Positions 38,734-50,008 of a stretch of 64,000 bases of DNA are shown here, piece by piece. The stretch covers positions 1 to 64,000 of the forward strand of contig JASAMV010007198.1 in the NCBI GenBank assembly GCA_030248065.1, written 5' to 3'. Made by a program: the position numbers and the translations under genes. Within the stretch, counting starts at the first letter, position 1, and every line of letters starts with the position of its first letter. Origin of the DNA: Rhynchonema sp. JSB1_4 (taxonomy: Eukaryota; Nematoda; Chromadorea; Monhysterida; Xyalidae). The notes under the pieces are model-generated. The model searched no databases, was not told where the DNA came from, and saw nothing but the letters and a program-made list of their open reading frames with translations.

Positions 38734-39108
38734 CCGTAAAACCTAAAATACAAGGGGGCGCTGTATTTTTTCACTGACCCCTTTTAGGGGGGGCTCTATT
38801 TTTGGGGGGCTGTATTTTTTCGCTGCCCAAAATCTAAAAAAATGTTCCAAAAAATACCCCTAAAATGGAGTTCTGTCAGGGTTTTACTGGTCATTATTGA
38901 GTGTTTTCAGGTGCAGATCTTCCATAAAAGGCTTTACGTCATCATATACTCAACCACAAACGTTGTACACAAGGTGTCTTATACAAGAACTTGACGTTAC
39001 GACCCCCAAGCGGGGAATTCCAAGTTGGGGGGGGGGGCTGTATTTTTGGGGGGGGCTCTATTTTTTCACTGACCCCTTTTAGGGGGGGCTCTATTTTAGG
39101 GAATACGG
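38734..39108. mobile_element. TACCGTA element (family B)
   Basis: CCGTAAAACCTAAAATAC at the left, ATTTTAGGGAATACGG at the right, TA at 38732-38733 and 39109-39110. Removing it restores an uninterrupted CCCAATACCC array. Its interior is the inverted relative of 5464-5893. Confidence 0.85.
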
Positions 39109-39479
39109 TACCCAATACCCGAAAATTCCAAACTTTTTAAAAAAAATGGGCCTGTTTTGGGTTTGTGATCGAATACTAAGTAAAATATGACTGAATTTCT
39201 CATTCTTCTTAACATTGCAGCTAAAAATAGCGATTTCAAAGGATAAAAAATTGAAAATTTTTCACAAGGTATTGGGTATTGGGTATTGCCCCCATGCCTA
39301 ATCGGCGCGGCCCGACTGACCAAAACTCCATCCCGGCCCGGTTTGAAAGTCCGTGTAATAGAGACCCCAAAATGGGGTCAGTGAATTAATAGAGCCCCTT
39401 CTATTTAGGTTTTTACGGTATTCGGTTTCTCTGAACCGGACCCATTTGGGTCCTACAGAAAATGTGCATATATTCATCG

Positions 39480-40342
39480 CAGAGGTCGCAATCGGGCCGG
39501 GCCGGAGATTTGGAGGGTCGGGCCGGGCCGGGCACCCCGGCCCGAAGCTTCTGAAGTGCCAAATTTTACTGAAAAAGTAGGGATTTTTTTTGTCAAAAAA
39601 TACTAAAATTTCTGACGGATTCGGCAAGTAAGTGATCACTGATCAGTATTGTCTATCTGACGACTTTTTCATGGAAAACAATGAATATTCAACCAAAAAA
39701 AAGCAGATTGAAAAATCGCAAAAATTATGACAAAAATTGGCTTAAAATCTGAGCCAAAAATTCGGGCCGGACCGGGCCGGGCCGGAGATTTGGGGGCACT
39801 GTTGTGGCTGGGGGGGATGGGGGGGATTCCCCCCCTAAGGGGTATCTATCTCGAGTCAACCCTTAGGGGGGATGGGGGGGAAGGGTATCTATCTCGAGCC
39901 GACCCCAAAGGGTATCTCGAGTAAGTAGATTTATGGTTTTCAAAGGCAAAAATAGGTGTTTTTCGACCTCGGGACCCCCAAAAATCGCGCGCTCGGCGCG
40001 CCGACACCCAAAAATGGTCATTTTAGGCCAATTTTCGGCAAAAATATCAAAAAATTACCCATTTTTAGGCCAATTTTGCAGTAAAATTGCATGCAAAAAA
40101 CGGCCTTTTTTCGCCTTTTGACGGACCATAGGGGTATCTTGGGTAGCCTCTGGGGGTATCTCGAGTAAGTCCGAAACCTTCCCCCCCCCTAGGGTATCTT
40201 GGGTCGATTGGCCTGCCACCACACTGTTTTGGGGTTCGGGTCGGGCCGGGCCGGGCCGGAGATTTTGTAGGTCTTTGCGTGAGCTTGCAAATAAAATTTG
40301 AAATTTGAATTTGGGGGCTCGGGCCGGGCCGGGCGACCTCTG
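39480..40342. mobile_element. hAT-like MITE, family L (GGGCCGGGCC), interrupted by family K
   Basis: CAGAGGTCGCAATCGGGCC at the left, GGGCGACCTCTG at the right; flanks ATTCATCG and ATTTATCG agree at 7 of 8. Interior as in 61770-62173. Confidence 0.8.
39797..40226. mobile_element. hAT-like MITE, family K, nested in L
   Basis: CACTGTTGTGGCTGGGG to CTGCCACCACACTG, with GGTATCTATCTCGAGT repeats as in the cyclin C intron copy. Flanks TTTGGGGG and TTTTGGGG are near-identical G-rich sequence, so the duplication is plausible but not clean. Confidence 0.75.
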
Positions 40343-40597
40343 ATTTATCGCGAAGCGCAATTTTTTGGAACTTTTTGGTAAAAACGCTTTTGGCTTAAAA
40401 TATGGCAATTCAGGCCGGGTCGGGCCGGCGAGTCCGGTCCGGCCCGAACCTCCAAATCTCCGTCCGGCCCGGCCCGACCCAAAAGTCCAAAATCCCGGCC
40501 CGATCCTAATCTCTGGACTGTGCGAATTGTTTTGTCAGGTTTTCAACTGCTTTTATGGTGGTAATACAACATTCGAAATTGCGAAAATTTGTTCTGA

Positions 40598-43500
40598 ATG
40601 TCTGGTTTCGTTAATTCTATCAAAAGTGCTGCGTTGGGCGTCGCTGAGTCATTCACGCCAATTTTGAAAGCTTCCAAATTTCGCGAAACAGGTGTTTTGA
40701 CACCAGAAGAGGTTGGTTTGGCTGGCGTTTTTTTTTGAAAGTAAGAAAAAAGCTATGGGTGTTTCCTTCTTTGACTGATTGTTTCAATGCGTCGGGGTCG
40801 GAACGAACCTGAGAAGTGGCCAATACGGGAGAACTCTGGTTATTTGGGTTCAGAATAAAATTTTCATGCCTTAGATTTGAGGAACGGCGTTGCCTGGCCG
40901 GGTCGGGCAAGTCATCTGCAGATTATCATCCAGAGATTAGGAACGGGCCGTGCAACCTCGCCCCGCCCGACTGGCCAAAACTCGGGCCCTGCCATGCCCG
41001 ATTTGAAAAAGTCCAAAATTGCGGCCCGGCCCGGCTCGAGTAAGTAGCAGAGTTTCTGCAATGTGCAAAAACCGCGCGAAGTGCGCAAATTTTTGCACTT
41101 TTGGTCGACCTTGGCCGGCCGATTTTGAGCCATTTTGGACCGGACCAGTGGTGTCGTTGAGAAATGGAAATTTTCCCATACCCAGCCCAATTTTCGGGAA
41201 ATTTCCCATGCATACCCCCAAAAATCAAAAATTTCCCATACCGTGGGGGTTTCTCCAAAAATTCCCATACCCGAGGGGGTTTCTGATGAAATGACCCCAG
41301 AAATCTTCCCAAAGTACCAAAAAATGGTCTAAAAGTGCTTAACACGGAGTTTTCTTGCGGCAGTAGTGTAGTTCCTGTGGGGGAGGGGGTACCCCCTAAG
41401 GACACTAATTTCCCCTCCGGCCGGGTAGACTAATTTCCCCAATTTTTACCTAAGATAGGCATTTTTAGGCCTAAAATGGGAATTTTTAGGCCAAAAATGA
41501 GTGATTTTTCGGTCAATGTTGTCAAAAGTCGCCAAAATACCCTTTTTATGAAGATTTTTTTCCAAAAAGGGGCAAAAATAGGTCAAATTTTCAACCTCAA
41601 AAAGTGACTTTTTCCTGAATTTGGGTCTTCCCCCATTCCCCCCAATGAGCGGCAGCAAGCGATTTTTGAAGTTGGAAATTTGACATGTTTTTGCCCCCTT
41701 TTGGAAAAAAATCTCCAAAAAAGGGTATTTTGGCGACTTTTGACAACATCGACCTGTCATCGACTGTCAACCGCCATCTCGACATGGTCAGCGCGCAATT
41801 CCTGGCAGCAGCGCAACTTCGTGAACATCCCTGCCACGATACGACATCCGACCCTCACACGAAAGCCAAACGTCGACCTACTCTTCAGTCCAAATTCGCG
41901 GAAGCTGTACAACGCAACACCGTAATGACGAAGAAGAAGTACGACTACGGCAAAACGCTGAAGCGATCCACACCGACTTCGTCTCCCAGGACAAGGCGGC
42001 ACTCAGCGTCAATCGGGTCCTGGGCACCAAACCACCCGACATCAACCCAGAAGAAGAGTCGCTGGATCGGCGTACAAGATGCACCCTGGCGCAATTACGC
42101 AGTGGGCACTGCCGCATGCTGAACTCATATCGCAATCGCATCGACCCAAACATACAAAACGTGTGCCCTCGATGCTGCACCGAGCCTGACACGGTCGAAC
42201 ATCTGTTTCGTTGCAAAAGCCGACCCGTATCCACGAGCCCAATCGATCTGTGGCGTAACCCGATCAAATGCGCAGAAGATCTGTCGGACATCTTCAGTCA
42301 ACTATGAGACCACGACAACCGAACGTTGGCAAATAATCAATCAACAACATCGACCTAAAATCACCCGTTTTGGGCATAAAAATGCCCGTTGTAGGCATAA
42401 AAATGCCTATTTTAGGCAAGAATTGAGGCTGTTAGTGTACCTGGCGATATAGTTGCAGGTGAAAAAATCGATTTTTTCCTGAAAAAACGGTTTTTTCAGT
42501 GAAATACTTTTTTTCCGGAAAAATTGCTCGGCGGATTTTGAACTTTTCTGAAAAAGTGTCAAAATTATGGGAAACAACCTAGTTTTATTGCGGAAACATA
42601 CTTTTTCAAGTGTTTTCCAGCCCTTTAACAGCTTTTATTCGCACTTTCTGAACAGAATTCCTTTTCATACACCATTTTTAGCGCATAATGTGCCAAATAT
42701 ACACCATTTTGACCGGTGCCCAAATTTGGTTCGGAAAAATATCGGAAATAAAACTTTTTTTTCAAAAAAACGGTTTTTTTCAATAACTATATTTTTCCGG
42801 AAAAATTGCCAACCATACCTGGCGCCAGTGTAGTTCTTGGGGGAGGGGTCCCCCTCGGGTACGCTATCTCCCCCTCCGGGTACACTATCTCCCCCAATTT
42901 TTGCCTAACAAGGCATTTTTATACGCATTTTAGGCCCAAAAAGTATTTTCACCTCAAAAAGCGACTTTTCCTGAATTTGGGTCTATTTCACCCCATTGGT
43001 ACACTACAACACTATGTCCCCTCCGAAAAAAACGGGGTGGGCGGACCACATCCCCCTTTAGCTGCCAAGTTTTACGTGCAAATCGCAAGTGCCTACTTGC
43101 AAAAATAAACCCTGGGCAATAAAATATCTAACTTTTGTTCATTGTGACATATACTGTATAGTCTCGTGAGAGGGTCCGAGACTATATATGCAGCTTTATA
43201 CTACTCTAATATTATAATCTTGCTCACATTTATAAGAACTAAATGAAACACTGCCACACACTCCTTTTATTTTTCCCTTTTGTCTTCAGTTTGTGGCTGC
43301 CGGTGATCACCTAGTGTACAGTTGTCCCACGTGGCGTTGGGCCTCGGGCAATGAGTCGACGAGGAATCGCGATTACCTGCCGGCCGACAAACAATTTCTG
43401 GTGACCAAAAATGGTGCGTGTGTTTGTTTCTGCCGTGATTCATTTTTGAACTTGTTTGAACTTGTTGTTATTTTTTCAAGGTAATATTTATCAGAAGTTT

Positions 43501-46220
43501 AGTGCCTTGCTATCGTCGATGTCGCGACATGGAATATGATCCGGTGCAGGAAAAAATATTGGACACAACGGACATCGATGGAGCTGCTGGCGAGGGATGG
43601 GTGGATACGCATCATTACGCTGGTGACAGTCAGTCAGTTTTGTCGAATAATCAAAATTATTGACAAGTTTGCCAGCCCTTTCAGCCAACATTCCCTTGGA
43701 CGCCGCTGTCGCTGACATGAGTCTGAATATGGACGAGAAAACTGCGTCCGCTGAAATTGCACGTTCGTTTATTCTTAGTCTCGACTGATCTGAAATAAAT
43801 GATACAAGTGATCATGCTTTTCGCTCTTTCATACAACTCCAAAAATACATTTTGCGAACAAGTTAAGGTTTTTATTTTCAGAATCAGCGCAAGACGATGA
43901 TGATGACGATGAGCCGGCGTTGGACATGGATGACTTTGCTGCATCCGGACAATTGGAAGTCGATGATCCGGTTCGTTCGTTGATATCAAGTTTCGAACTT
44001 TTGGCCGTAAATAGCAGCAGGGCCCATTCCCACTTTGAGACAGTGCCTGAGGGCACTGCTTCTTGCACGACCCAAGATGGCAGTCTGGCTGATGTTTCAC
44101 GCAAGGCTGACGAACCCGGCAAGAAAAATACTTGTTTTGTTTGTATTTTTCTGGCATTCCCACAGTTAAAGTTAAAAGCAAATAACTGATTGACAGGATT
44201 AGAATGATACCTGCTGTTCCGACAGTGGTTTGGGGTGGGGTCGAAAATCCCGAAAAAAAAATCCCGAAACGAAAAATCCCGAAAAAAAATCCCGAAAAAT
44301 AAAAATCCCGAAAAAAAAATCCCGAAAAGCAAAAACCCCGAAAAATGAAATTGAGGAAAAATACAAAGTTTAAGGTGCAGAAAGGGGTATTCATGTAGTT
44401 GGAGTCCATAATTTGGGCAATGGATCAGTTGGGGCTCAAGATACTGAAATTCTCGTTCGGTCATGTCTTCGTGGCTGGCAGCCTAAGCCTAAGCCTAACT
44501 CTGAATGAAGGCCTGGGCGTTGTGTTTTTGTGGATAGTTCGTTTACGTGGACAGGTCTTCCTGGCTGGCAGCCTAAGCCTAAGCCTAAGCCTGAAATAAA
44601 GCCTGAGCATGTGTATTTTTATTGATGTTTTCTTCGTATGAACAGGTCTTCCTGGCTGGCAGCCTAAGCCTAAGCCTAACCCTGAATGCAAGCCTGAGCA
44701 CCAGCTACATGAATGCCAACTTCTGACAAAAAAAATTTGGTCCATTTCTACACCTTTTTATTTTTCGGGATTTTTTCGGGATTTTTGCTTTTCGGGATTT
44801 TTTTTCGGGATTTTTCGTTTCGGGATTTTTTTTTCGGGATTTTTTTTTCGGGATTTTCGACGGCCACCAGTGGTTTGTTGAACTTGATTGTCATGACATT
44901 TGCATTGCACCTTCGCCGCCCAGTCTGTCTGTAGTTATAAGTGGATGGGTATTGTGAGTTGAGCGATCAGCGCCTGCCAGCTGTACGGGACTTGCTATCG
45001 AGTGCCTCGGTGCTCCCTGACAATGAATTTTATCAATTGTTTGGTTTATTCGACCGTCCTTAGAATACGCTCGACACGCGTGCATCCAAAATGTGCACAT
45101 CTGACAACGACAGTCGTGTGGCGACGCGCACCTACGATCTGAACATCACTTATGACAAATACTACCAGGTGCCAAGACTGTGGCTGGTCGGGTACGATGA
45201 GGTTAGAGGTGGCAAAACTATTTCACACTAAAATATGGGATGTATTATACCAAAGCCTCTAAATAACTAGAATCAAATGAAATATCCAGAATCGCAAACC
45301 GCTGAACGTTGAGCGAATGTACGAGGATTTCTCAGCCGATCACGCTCACAAAACGATAACGATGGAGTCACATCCCCACATTCCCGGTCCAGCAATGGCG
45401 TCCGTACATCCTTGCAGGTTCATCGAATTTTTGCGTCTTTATTTATTGTAAATTGGTATCATTAAACTTTGCCGTCCGTGTCAGCCTTAGTGAACTGCTG
45501 CCGGGACTTTTAGTGTCGACAACACTAGCGGATCCAGATCCAGGGGGCACAGGGGCCTAAGCCCCCCTCTTTGGCCAAAGTGGCTCCTAAAGGGGGCTGC
45601 CGTTTCGGAGAAAAGAAGGAAAAAGGGTCCCCAAATTGCAGAATTTTTACTATAATACACTTCAAAGGTCCAAAAATCGCGTGCTCTGCGCGTCAGATAC
45701 ACCCGTTTCTATTAATTTTGGCTGTCGCGCACGCCCTTATGTTGTGTAGTATTGGGCTTAAAATTGCCCAATTATAAACAATCACTGGATAAAAACCATT
45801 TTTGAAAAATTAAACATGCACTACATAAAAATGACTTTTTTGATTTTTCCTCCCTTGGCCGAAAGCTGGATCCGCCACTGGTCGACAAAGTTTACAAGCT
45901 GGATCACAACTAGCGACATTAGTAGATCTCGAAATATCATTGACCCAAAAAAGTCGTGCTCGAGTTGAGACCAATCGGAACGAGGCCGTTTTCTAAATTC
46001 GATGTGGACTCGCACCAGAACATACATAGTCATGCCGCACGAATTTTTTTGTTTACATTTTAATTTTAGGCATGCTGAAGTGATGAAACGACTGATCGAA
46101 ATGCTGGCCGAGTCCGGAAAGGAGCTCGGCGTGCATCAGTATTTGTTGATCTTTCTCAAATTCATGCAAGCCGTCATACCCACCATCGAATATGATTATA
46201 CACGATCCATACAGTTGTGA
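40598..46220 (+). CDS. atg3: ATG3, E2-like enzyme of ATG8 lipidation
   Basis: Complete in 8 exons: 40598-40711, 43290-43413, 43503-43622, 43685-43762, 43882-43970, 45064-45201, 45290-45417 and 46070-46220; 313 residues, against 314 in human. ATG3 takes activated ATG8/LC3 from ATG7 and joins it to phosphatidylethanolamine on the phagophore. Seen: N-terminal amphipathic helix region ([19 protein letters not shown]), [49 protein letters not shown], the acidic flexible region ([12 protein letters not shown]), [20 protein letters not shown], and the HPC active-site motif, whose cysteine codon lies just before the exon 7/8 junction, then HAEVMKRL and [14 protein letters not shown]. Introns 1, 5 and 7 are filled with transposons. 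Confidence 0.97.
40931..41640. repeat. truncated MITE pieces in ATG3 intron 1
   Basis: 40931 starts a CAGAGATTAGGAACGGGCC element; 41146 starts a family I element (CAGTGGTGTCGTTGAG, CCCATACCC repeats) inside it; at about 41364 a CAGTAGTGTAGTTCCTG element interrupts family I, flanked by GCGGCAGT/GCGGCAGC. Right ends are incomplete. Confidence 0.55.
41756..42343 (+). pseudogene. 5'-truncated non-LTR retrotransposon (RT C-terminal tail)
   Basis: One frame stays open from the left junction to a stop at 42307. It ends in the cysteine/histidine tail typical of LINE reverse-transcriptase ORFs: [20 protein letters not shown], then [17 protein letters not shown], then DLWRNP. The polymerase and endonuclease parts are absent. 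The 13-bp duplication ACAACATCGACCT flanks it exactly (41743-41755, 42344-42356), as for target-primed reverse transcription. The surrounding sequence is the interior of a family A/C MITE. Confidence 0.88.
42357..43289. repeat. MITE remnants in ATG3 intron 1
   Basis: 42357-42440 is the right half of the family A host. 42460-42800 has an A/T palindrome (AAAAAACGGTTTTTT words). 42826-43010 is a CAGTGTAGTTCTTGG element piece with TACGCTATCTCCCCC units. 43150-43190 has an inverted pair around CTCGTGAGAGGG. Confidence 0.5.
44232..44868. mobile_element. hAT-like MITE, family Q (TCCCGAAAAA motif), with telomere-like repeats
   Basis: GGGGTCGAAAATCCCG at the left, CGGGATTTTCGACGGCC at the right; exact 8-bp duplication AGTGGTTT (44224-44231, 44869-44876). 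AAAATCCCGAAAA units at both ends. The centre holds three tandem units of about 90 bp, each with GCCTAAGCCTAAGCC. Lies in ATG3 intron 5. Confidence 0.88.
45523..45880. mobile_element. hAT-like MITE, CAGTGGCGGATCCAG-type termini, in ATG3 intron 7
   Basis: CACTAGCGGATCCAGATCC at the left, AAGCTGGATCCGCCACTG at the right; exact 8-bp duplication GTCGACAA (45515-45522, 45881-45888). Only one end has a G/C-run. Confidence 0.92.
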
Positions 46221-47019
46221 TGATTTCGTGGCATGGTGCCAGGGTGTTTCTTTTCAAGTTTGTCCACCAGCCATTGGCAGTAACTCTGAAAATCTACCAT
46301 AATGATAATGTAACAGCAGTGAGTTTTGCCCGTTTCGGCCTGTTTTCACAGATAGCTAGAATAACAACAAACAACACTCAAAGCTGGCCACTGAACCTCA
46401 ACATGACACTGGTCAGTATGCCCAGTAGACTGAATCCCAGTACCAAATGTGAAATCTTAGTAGCCAGTTGCCAATCAATTTAGTCAAAAAAATCCCGGTA
46501 TGTGTCTGGTCTGCGTCTGGTAATTTTAATGACATAATTGTGAGAACCAAACTGCAGTTTTTTGTCGGTTATTAGTTTGTATTGTCATTCAGTTCATTTT
46601 TTAGTTTTGTTTGTTGGTGGGTCCTTTTTAACTGTCGTGTGCTGGAACTGGACCGCCAGATCCGGCAAAATTTGGTGTAAGATCAAATTAACTTGCTTTC
46701 CCAGTGCGTTTGAGGGTAATTTTAAATTGTGATATTATTCAGTATGGATATTTTAAAGTGTTTTACGCCTTCACTTATTTATTGCCTGCCAACATTTATC
46801 ATTTTTTGACAGACACTCATGTTTGCATCAATAATTTATCATAACTTCTTTGACAGGCGGTAAAACTTTCGATATTGTTTTTCAAGAGAATCTAGCATTC
46901 GAAATTTTGGACAACCAATAAGCTCAAATGAAACACAAAATACTGGGATATAATTGACACAGAGTAAATTATGACAAAATTTCAGCTGCAAATATTCAAA
47001 TAATTCACAAAGAAACAGT
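46221..47019. other. intergenic, nothing recognised
   Basis: A/T-rich sequence between the ends of ATG3 and the minus-strand MOLO-1-like gene. No repeat family seen. Confidence 0.4.
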
Positions 47020-50008
47020 TCATGTTCTAAGTTTATACAGAAACTCCCTTTCCTGTCTCACACTGGCGGGTGTGGTATCCGCATCAGCATCTGCATCTAT
47101 AGCTTTCAAAGGCTCATGTTCAGGTTTCGCTTCCGAAGTTTTGATTTCGTGTCGAATATTAGACTTGCTTTCGACAGCGACGGCAGGCGCTTTCTGTTTG
47201 TGTTGCTGCATATCGGTCATCTCAATTTCGGCTGGCGATTTTGGTCTGAAATTTGTGGATCCTTGTGACCAACCACTGCATTGGGCAACACTGACGGTGG
47301 TATCATACGGTGCACGAAACGTCTGTGAAAACTCTCGCACGTACTGGCCGATACCGTGTGCAAGACTTCGCTTGGCTGCACCCGAGAAAAACTTGTCGCT
47401 ATTTTATGAAACATCATCCGACTTATGCTCGGTCTTTTTCTCGATGTCGCCATAAACACGGTGGGCATCCCAGAAAACTGCAATTGCTGACTGCCTGCCA
47501 ATTGTCATTCAAAAGTCAGCCTTGTTGGGCCAGACCTCACCTGTGCGACCAGCAATGGTACTCGACACGAAAGTATCTCACCTCATCTTTTTCAGTGGTG
47601 CCGGTGTGTAGTCGCGTGCAAAGGCGGGCACCCGCCTCAGACAAGGACAAAGTGCATCGCGCAGATGTCTGCAGCACAATAGGGCAGTCAACAGCAGCCA
47701 ACAAAGGATGAGGAGGACCAGACTGGCGAAACCAAGCAGCACCCAACCGGTCACCGATAACGGGCCGTAGAGCGATGGATCTGTAATGGTTGTTGGACTG
47801 TTTGATGCAAAAATGGCTGACATGAAAATGAATTTTTCGACTTGCAAGCGCTACGCCAAATTCGTAAGGTTCATTCGTAAACATTTGGTTTTGTATGTGA
47901 TTGCATTGGGTTGGCAATCGGGTGGATTCATCTTATGTGACCAAATCAATGACCGTGAGCACTGCCGTTAAACCACACCGAAATCTACACAGCTTTTTCA
48001 GAAATGACATGACACGTTAGTCCAAACGCACAACATTTTGTGAGCTGAAGGCTGGAGCATGGATCATATCATGCAACCATTTCTTCAATAAAACCGCCAG
48101 CAGAATCTGCGCGCACTCACCAAAACTGTCATCCTTGTATTGCACATGCATGTTGTGCGCGCGTTGATAAGCGGTCTCAATCTTGTAGATTACCGAGGTC
48201 AGAATATTCAACCAGTCCCTGTTGCTTTCGTGCTTCACCAGGGAATAATCGATAATTTGGTCGAATTTGACACTCGAAATATTCACATCGCGACCGGCCT
48301 GGATCCACATCAACGGATTTGGACCTGGAATAGTTTGGATTGTTTGATACAGTCTGTATCGATATTTGATGAATTGATCGGGACCTGACTATTGTTCACC
48401 CGTGAAGAATATTCACAAAATCGTGCGGCGGACACATGGGAAAGACGACTACAAATTGGGAATATAACAACTGTCGTTCACAATGTAGAGTGATCCACTG
48501 ATATTGACAGGGTCGGAAATGCTGAGTTCCGAATTTGGTCCCATCAAAATCACAATAAGCATACCGAAATGAATGGATAACTTCAAACGAGGTCAAGCTG
48601 AGGTAACAATTTGGCAAACTAATTACAACAAATTATCTGGACATTGCACAAGTCGTCCAGTCATTTTCGAAACAAATCCATTGACCTTGTGAATGTGGAC
48701 AACAAATTTAAACCTTTTTTGACAACTGACACTACAATCGACAGCTGTACGCGTGGTGTGTGACAGGAAGTGTAAACCTAATTGTGACGATGATGTGTGA
48801 AGGTTGCCTGCGCAATGAAGTGGTGTACACTGAGGTCAGCTGCTTCTGCTCCATGTGGGCCGCTGCGAAGAAAAAAAACCACCACAAATGTGGATATGTA
48901 TTAGTACTGGTGGGTGGGAACTGAGTTTGAGACCCACAGAGTTTTCGTTATTATAGGTCGGTTCGGTGATAGGATCGGTTAATAGGTAAGTACGGCCTGA
49001 ACCAATTACGTATGTGCGCAATATGTTCCGCTGAGCAAGACAAAAAGCAGATCACCATACCAGGTGCATACACTCCCACAAATCCATACCAAACGGTTCA
49101 CCACAAGCTGAACCTTTCAATACCCCTCGCGAAACATCTGCAAGGCGAACATGCCCAACCGTGCTGCTTGCCGACGGCCACAATCAGCAGTCCCTTGTTG
49201 CACTCCTCGTCCGGTTCGTATTTATTGTAGATGCCGGTGGTGAACTCTTTCACGTCACTTAATGTCACCATTGACTCATTGTCTGGGTCGAGCGTCGACG
49301 CCAAAGCCACATATGCCGTGATGCCTGATCGCTTGCAGAAGTCCGTTTCGGTCTGCAGACGAACTGTGGCTGTGTGAAGGTCGTCCAACAATCTGCAATC
49401 AATGTTTGTACAGGCAGACTGATGTTTCATGAACACAATTAACCGTAATATAGTCGTCGAAGCCAATTAAAACATGACCTCAGTTCGATCTCGATGTTTT
49501 TTTAGTAAGTCAGTATGAGAACTGTGATGTTTCACACGCAGCACGTGAAGTCAACGTGAATGAAATTTGATGACAGAAACAAAGTCTGGGATCAAACTAC
49601 TCAAGATATCGGTTCTAGGTTTCAGTCACGTGACGTTTGTCATCTGACGATTCATAGTGATAACCACTAACTTCCATCAGCACAGAAGTAAATAATCGCA
49701 GGTCGGTCGCCGTGACAAAGATCGAGATCAATGTGGAGCAGCAGACATCGAAATATCTTTGAGACTAAAGCAGTCACGTGTCACCAACCACCGTGGGTTT
49801 GATACCAACCAAAGAACACCAACTGATCAAGATCCTCTCTCTCGTCCTCTTGCAGCAACCCATCTGGATCACACAATCGTGACATGTGCGGTCGTAGACA
49901 TGCAGCTGCTTGCAGCTCGGGACTCGGATACGCCAGCGGACTGCGCTGTAGTGCACAAACGGTGAACGGAACAAGACATGACAGCAGCAGAAGGCCCGAA
50001 TTGAGCAT
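47020..50008 (-). CDS. MOLO-1/TPM-domain-like type I membrane protein
   Basis: Minus strand, multi-exon. Exon 1 (50008-49818) has a signal peptide (MLNSGLLLLSCLVPFTVCA) and the CDPDGLLQEDEREDLDQL start of a TPM-type domain. Exon 2 (49392-49160) continues LLDDLHTATVRLQTETDFC, ITAYVALASTL and CNKGLLIVAVGK. A later exon (from about 48314 to 48121) has AGRDVNISSVKFDQIID, matching the C-terminal part of this domain. Then a single transmembrane helix (VTGWVLLGFASLVLLILCW, exon 47780-47582) and a cytoplasmic tail ending at 47020 (KAIDADADADTTPASVRQ). This layout is that of nematode MOLO-1, an auxiliary protein of levamisole-sensitive acetylcholine receptors; other TPM proteins are possible. Exons between 49159 and 48314 and around 47340-47420 are unsettled. 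A TTTCAG acceptor 25 bases before the ATG suggests a trans-splice site. Confidence 0.65.

Larger units (their letters stand above)
38192..40515. repeat. composite CAGAGATTAGGATCG element with nested insertions
   Basis: Outer ends CAGAGATTAGGATCG and CGATCCTAATCTCTG face each other. Inside are an array of CCAATACCC words (38230-38275, 39105-39290), a family J MITE, two TACCGTA elements and a family L element that itself contains family K. The outer flanks do not give a clean duplication, so two adjacent elements cannot be excluded. Confidence 0.55.

Noticed and set aside
43681..44464. Long minus-strand frames with FGIFFSGF repeats
   Set aside because: They come from TTTTTCGGGATT repeats of the family Q MITE and from the complement of ATG3 exons.
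47786..48388. Plus-strand open frames opposite the MOLO-1-like gene
   Set aside because: They are complements of exons of the minus-strand gene, without independent features.
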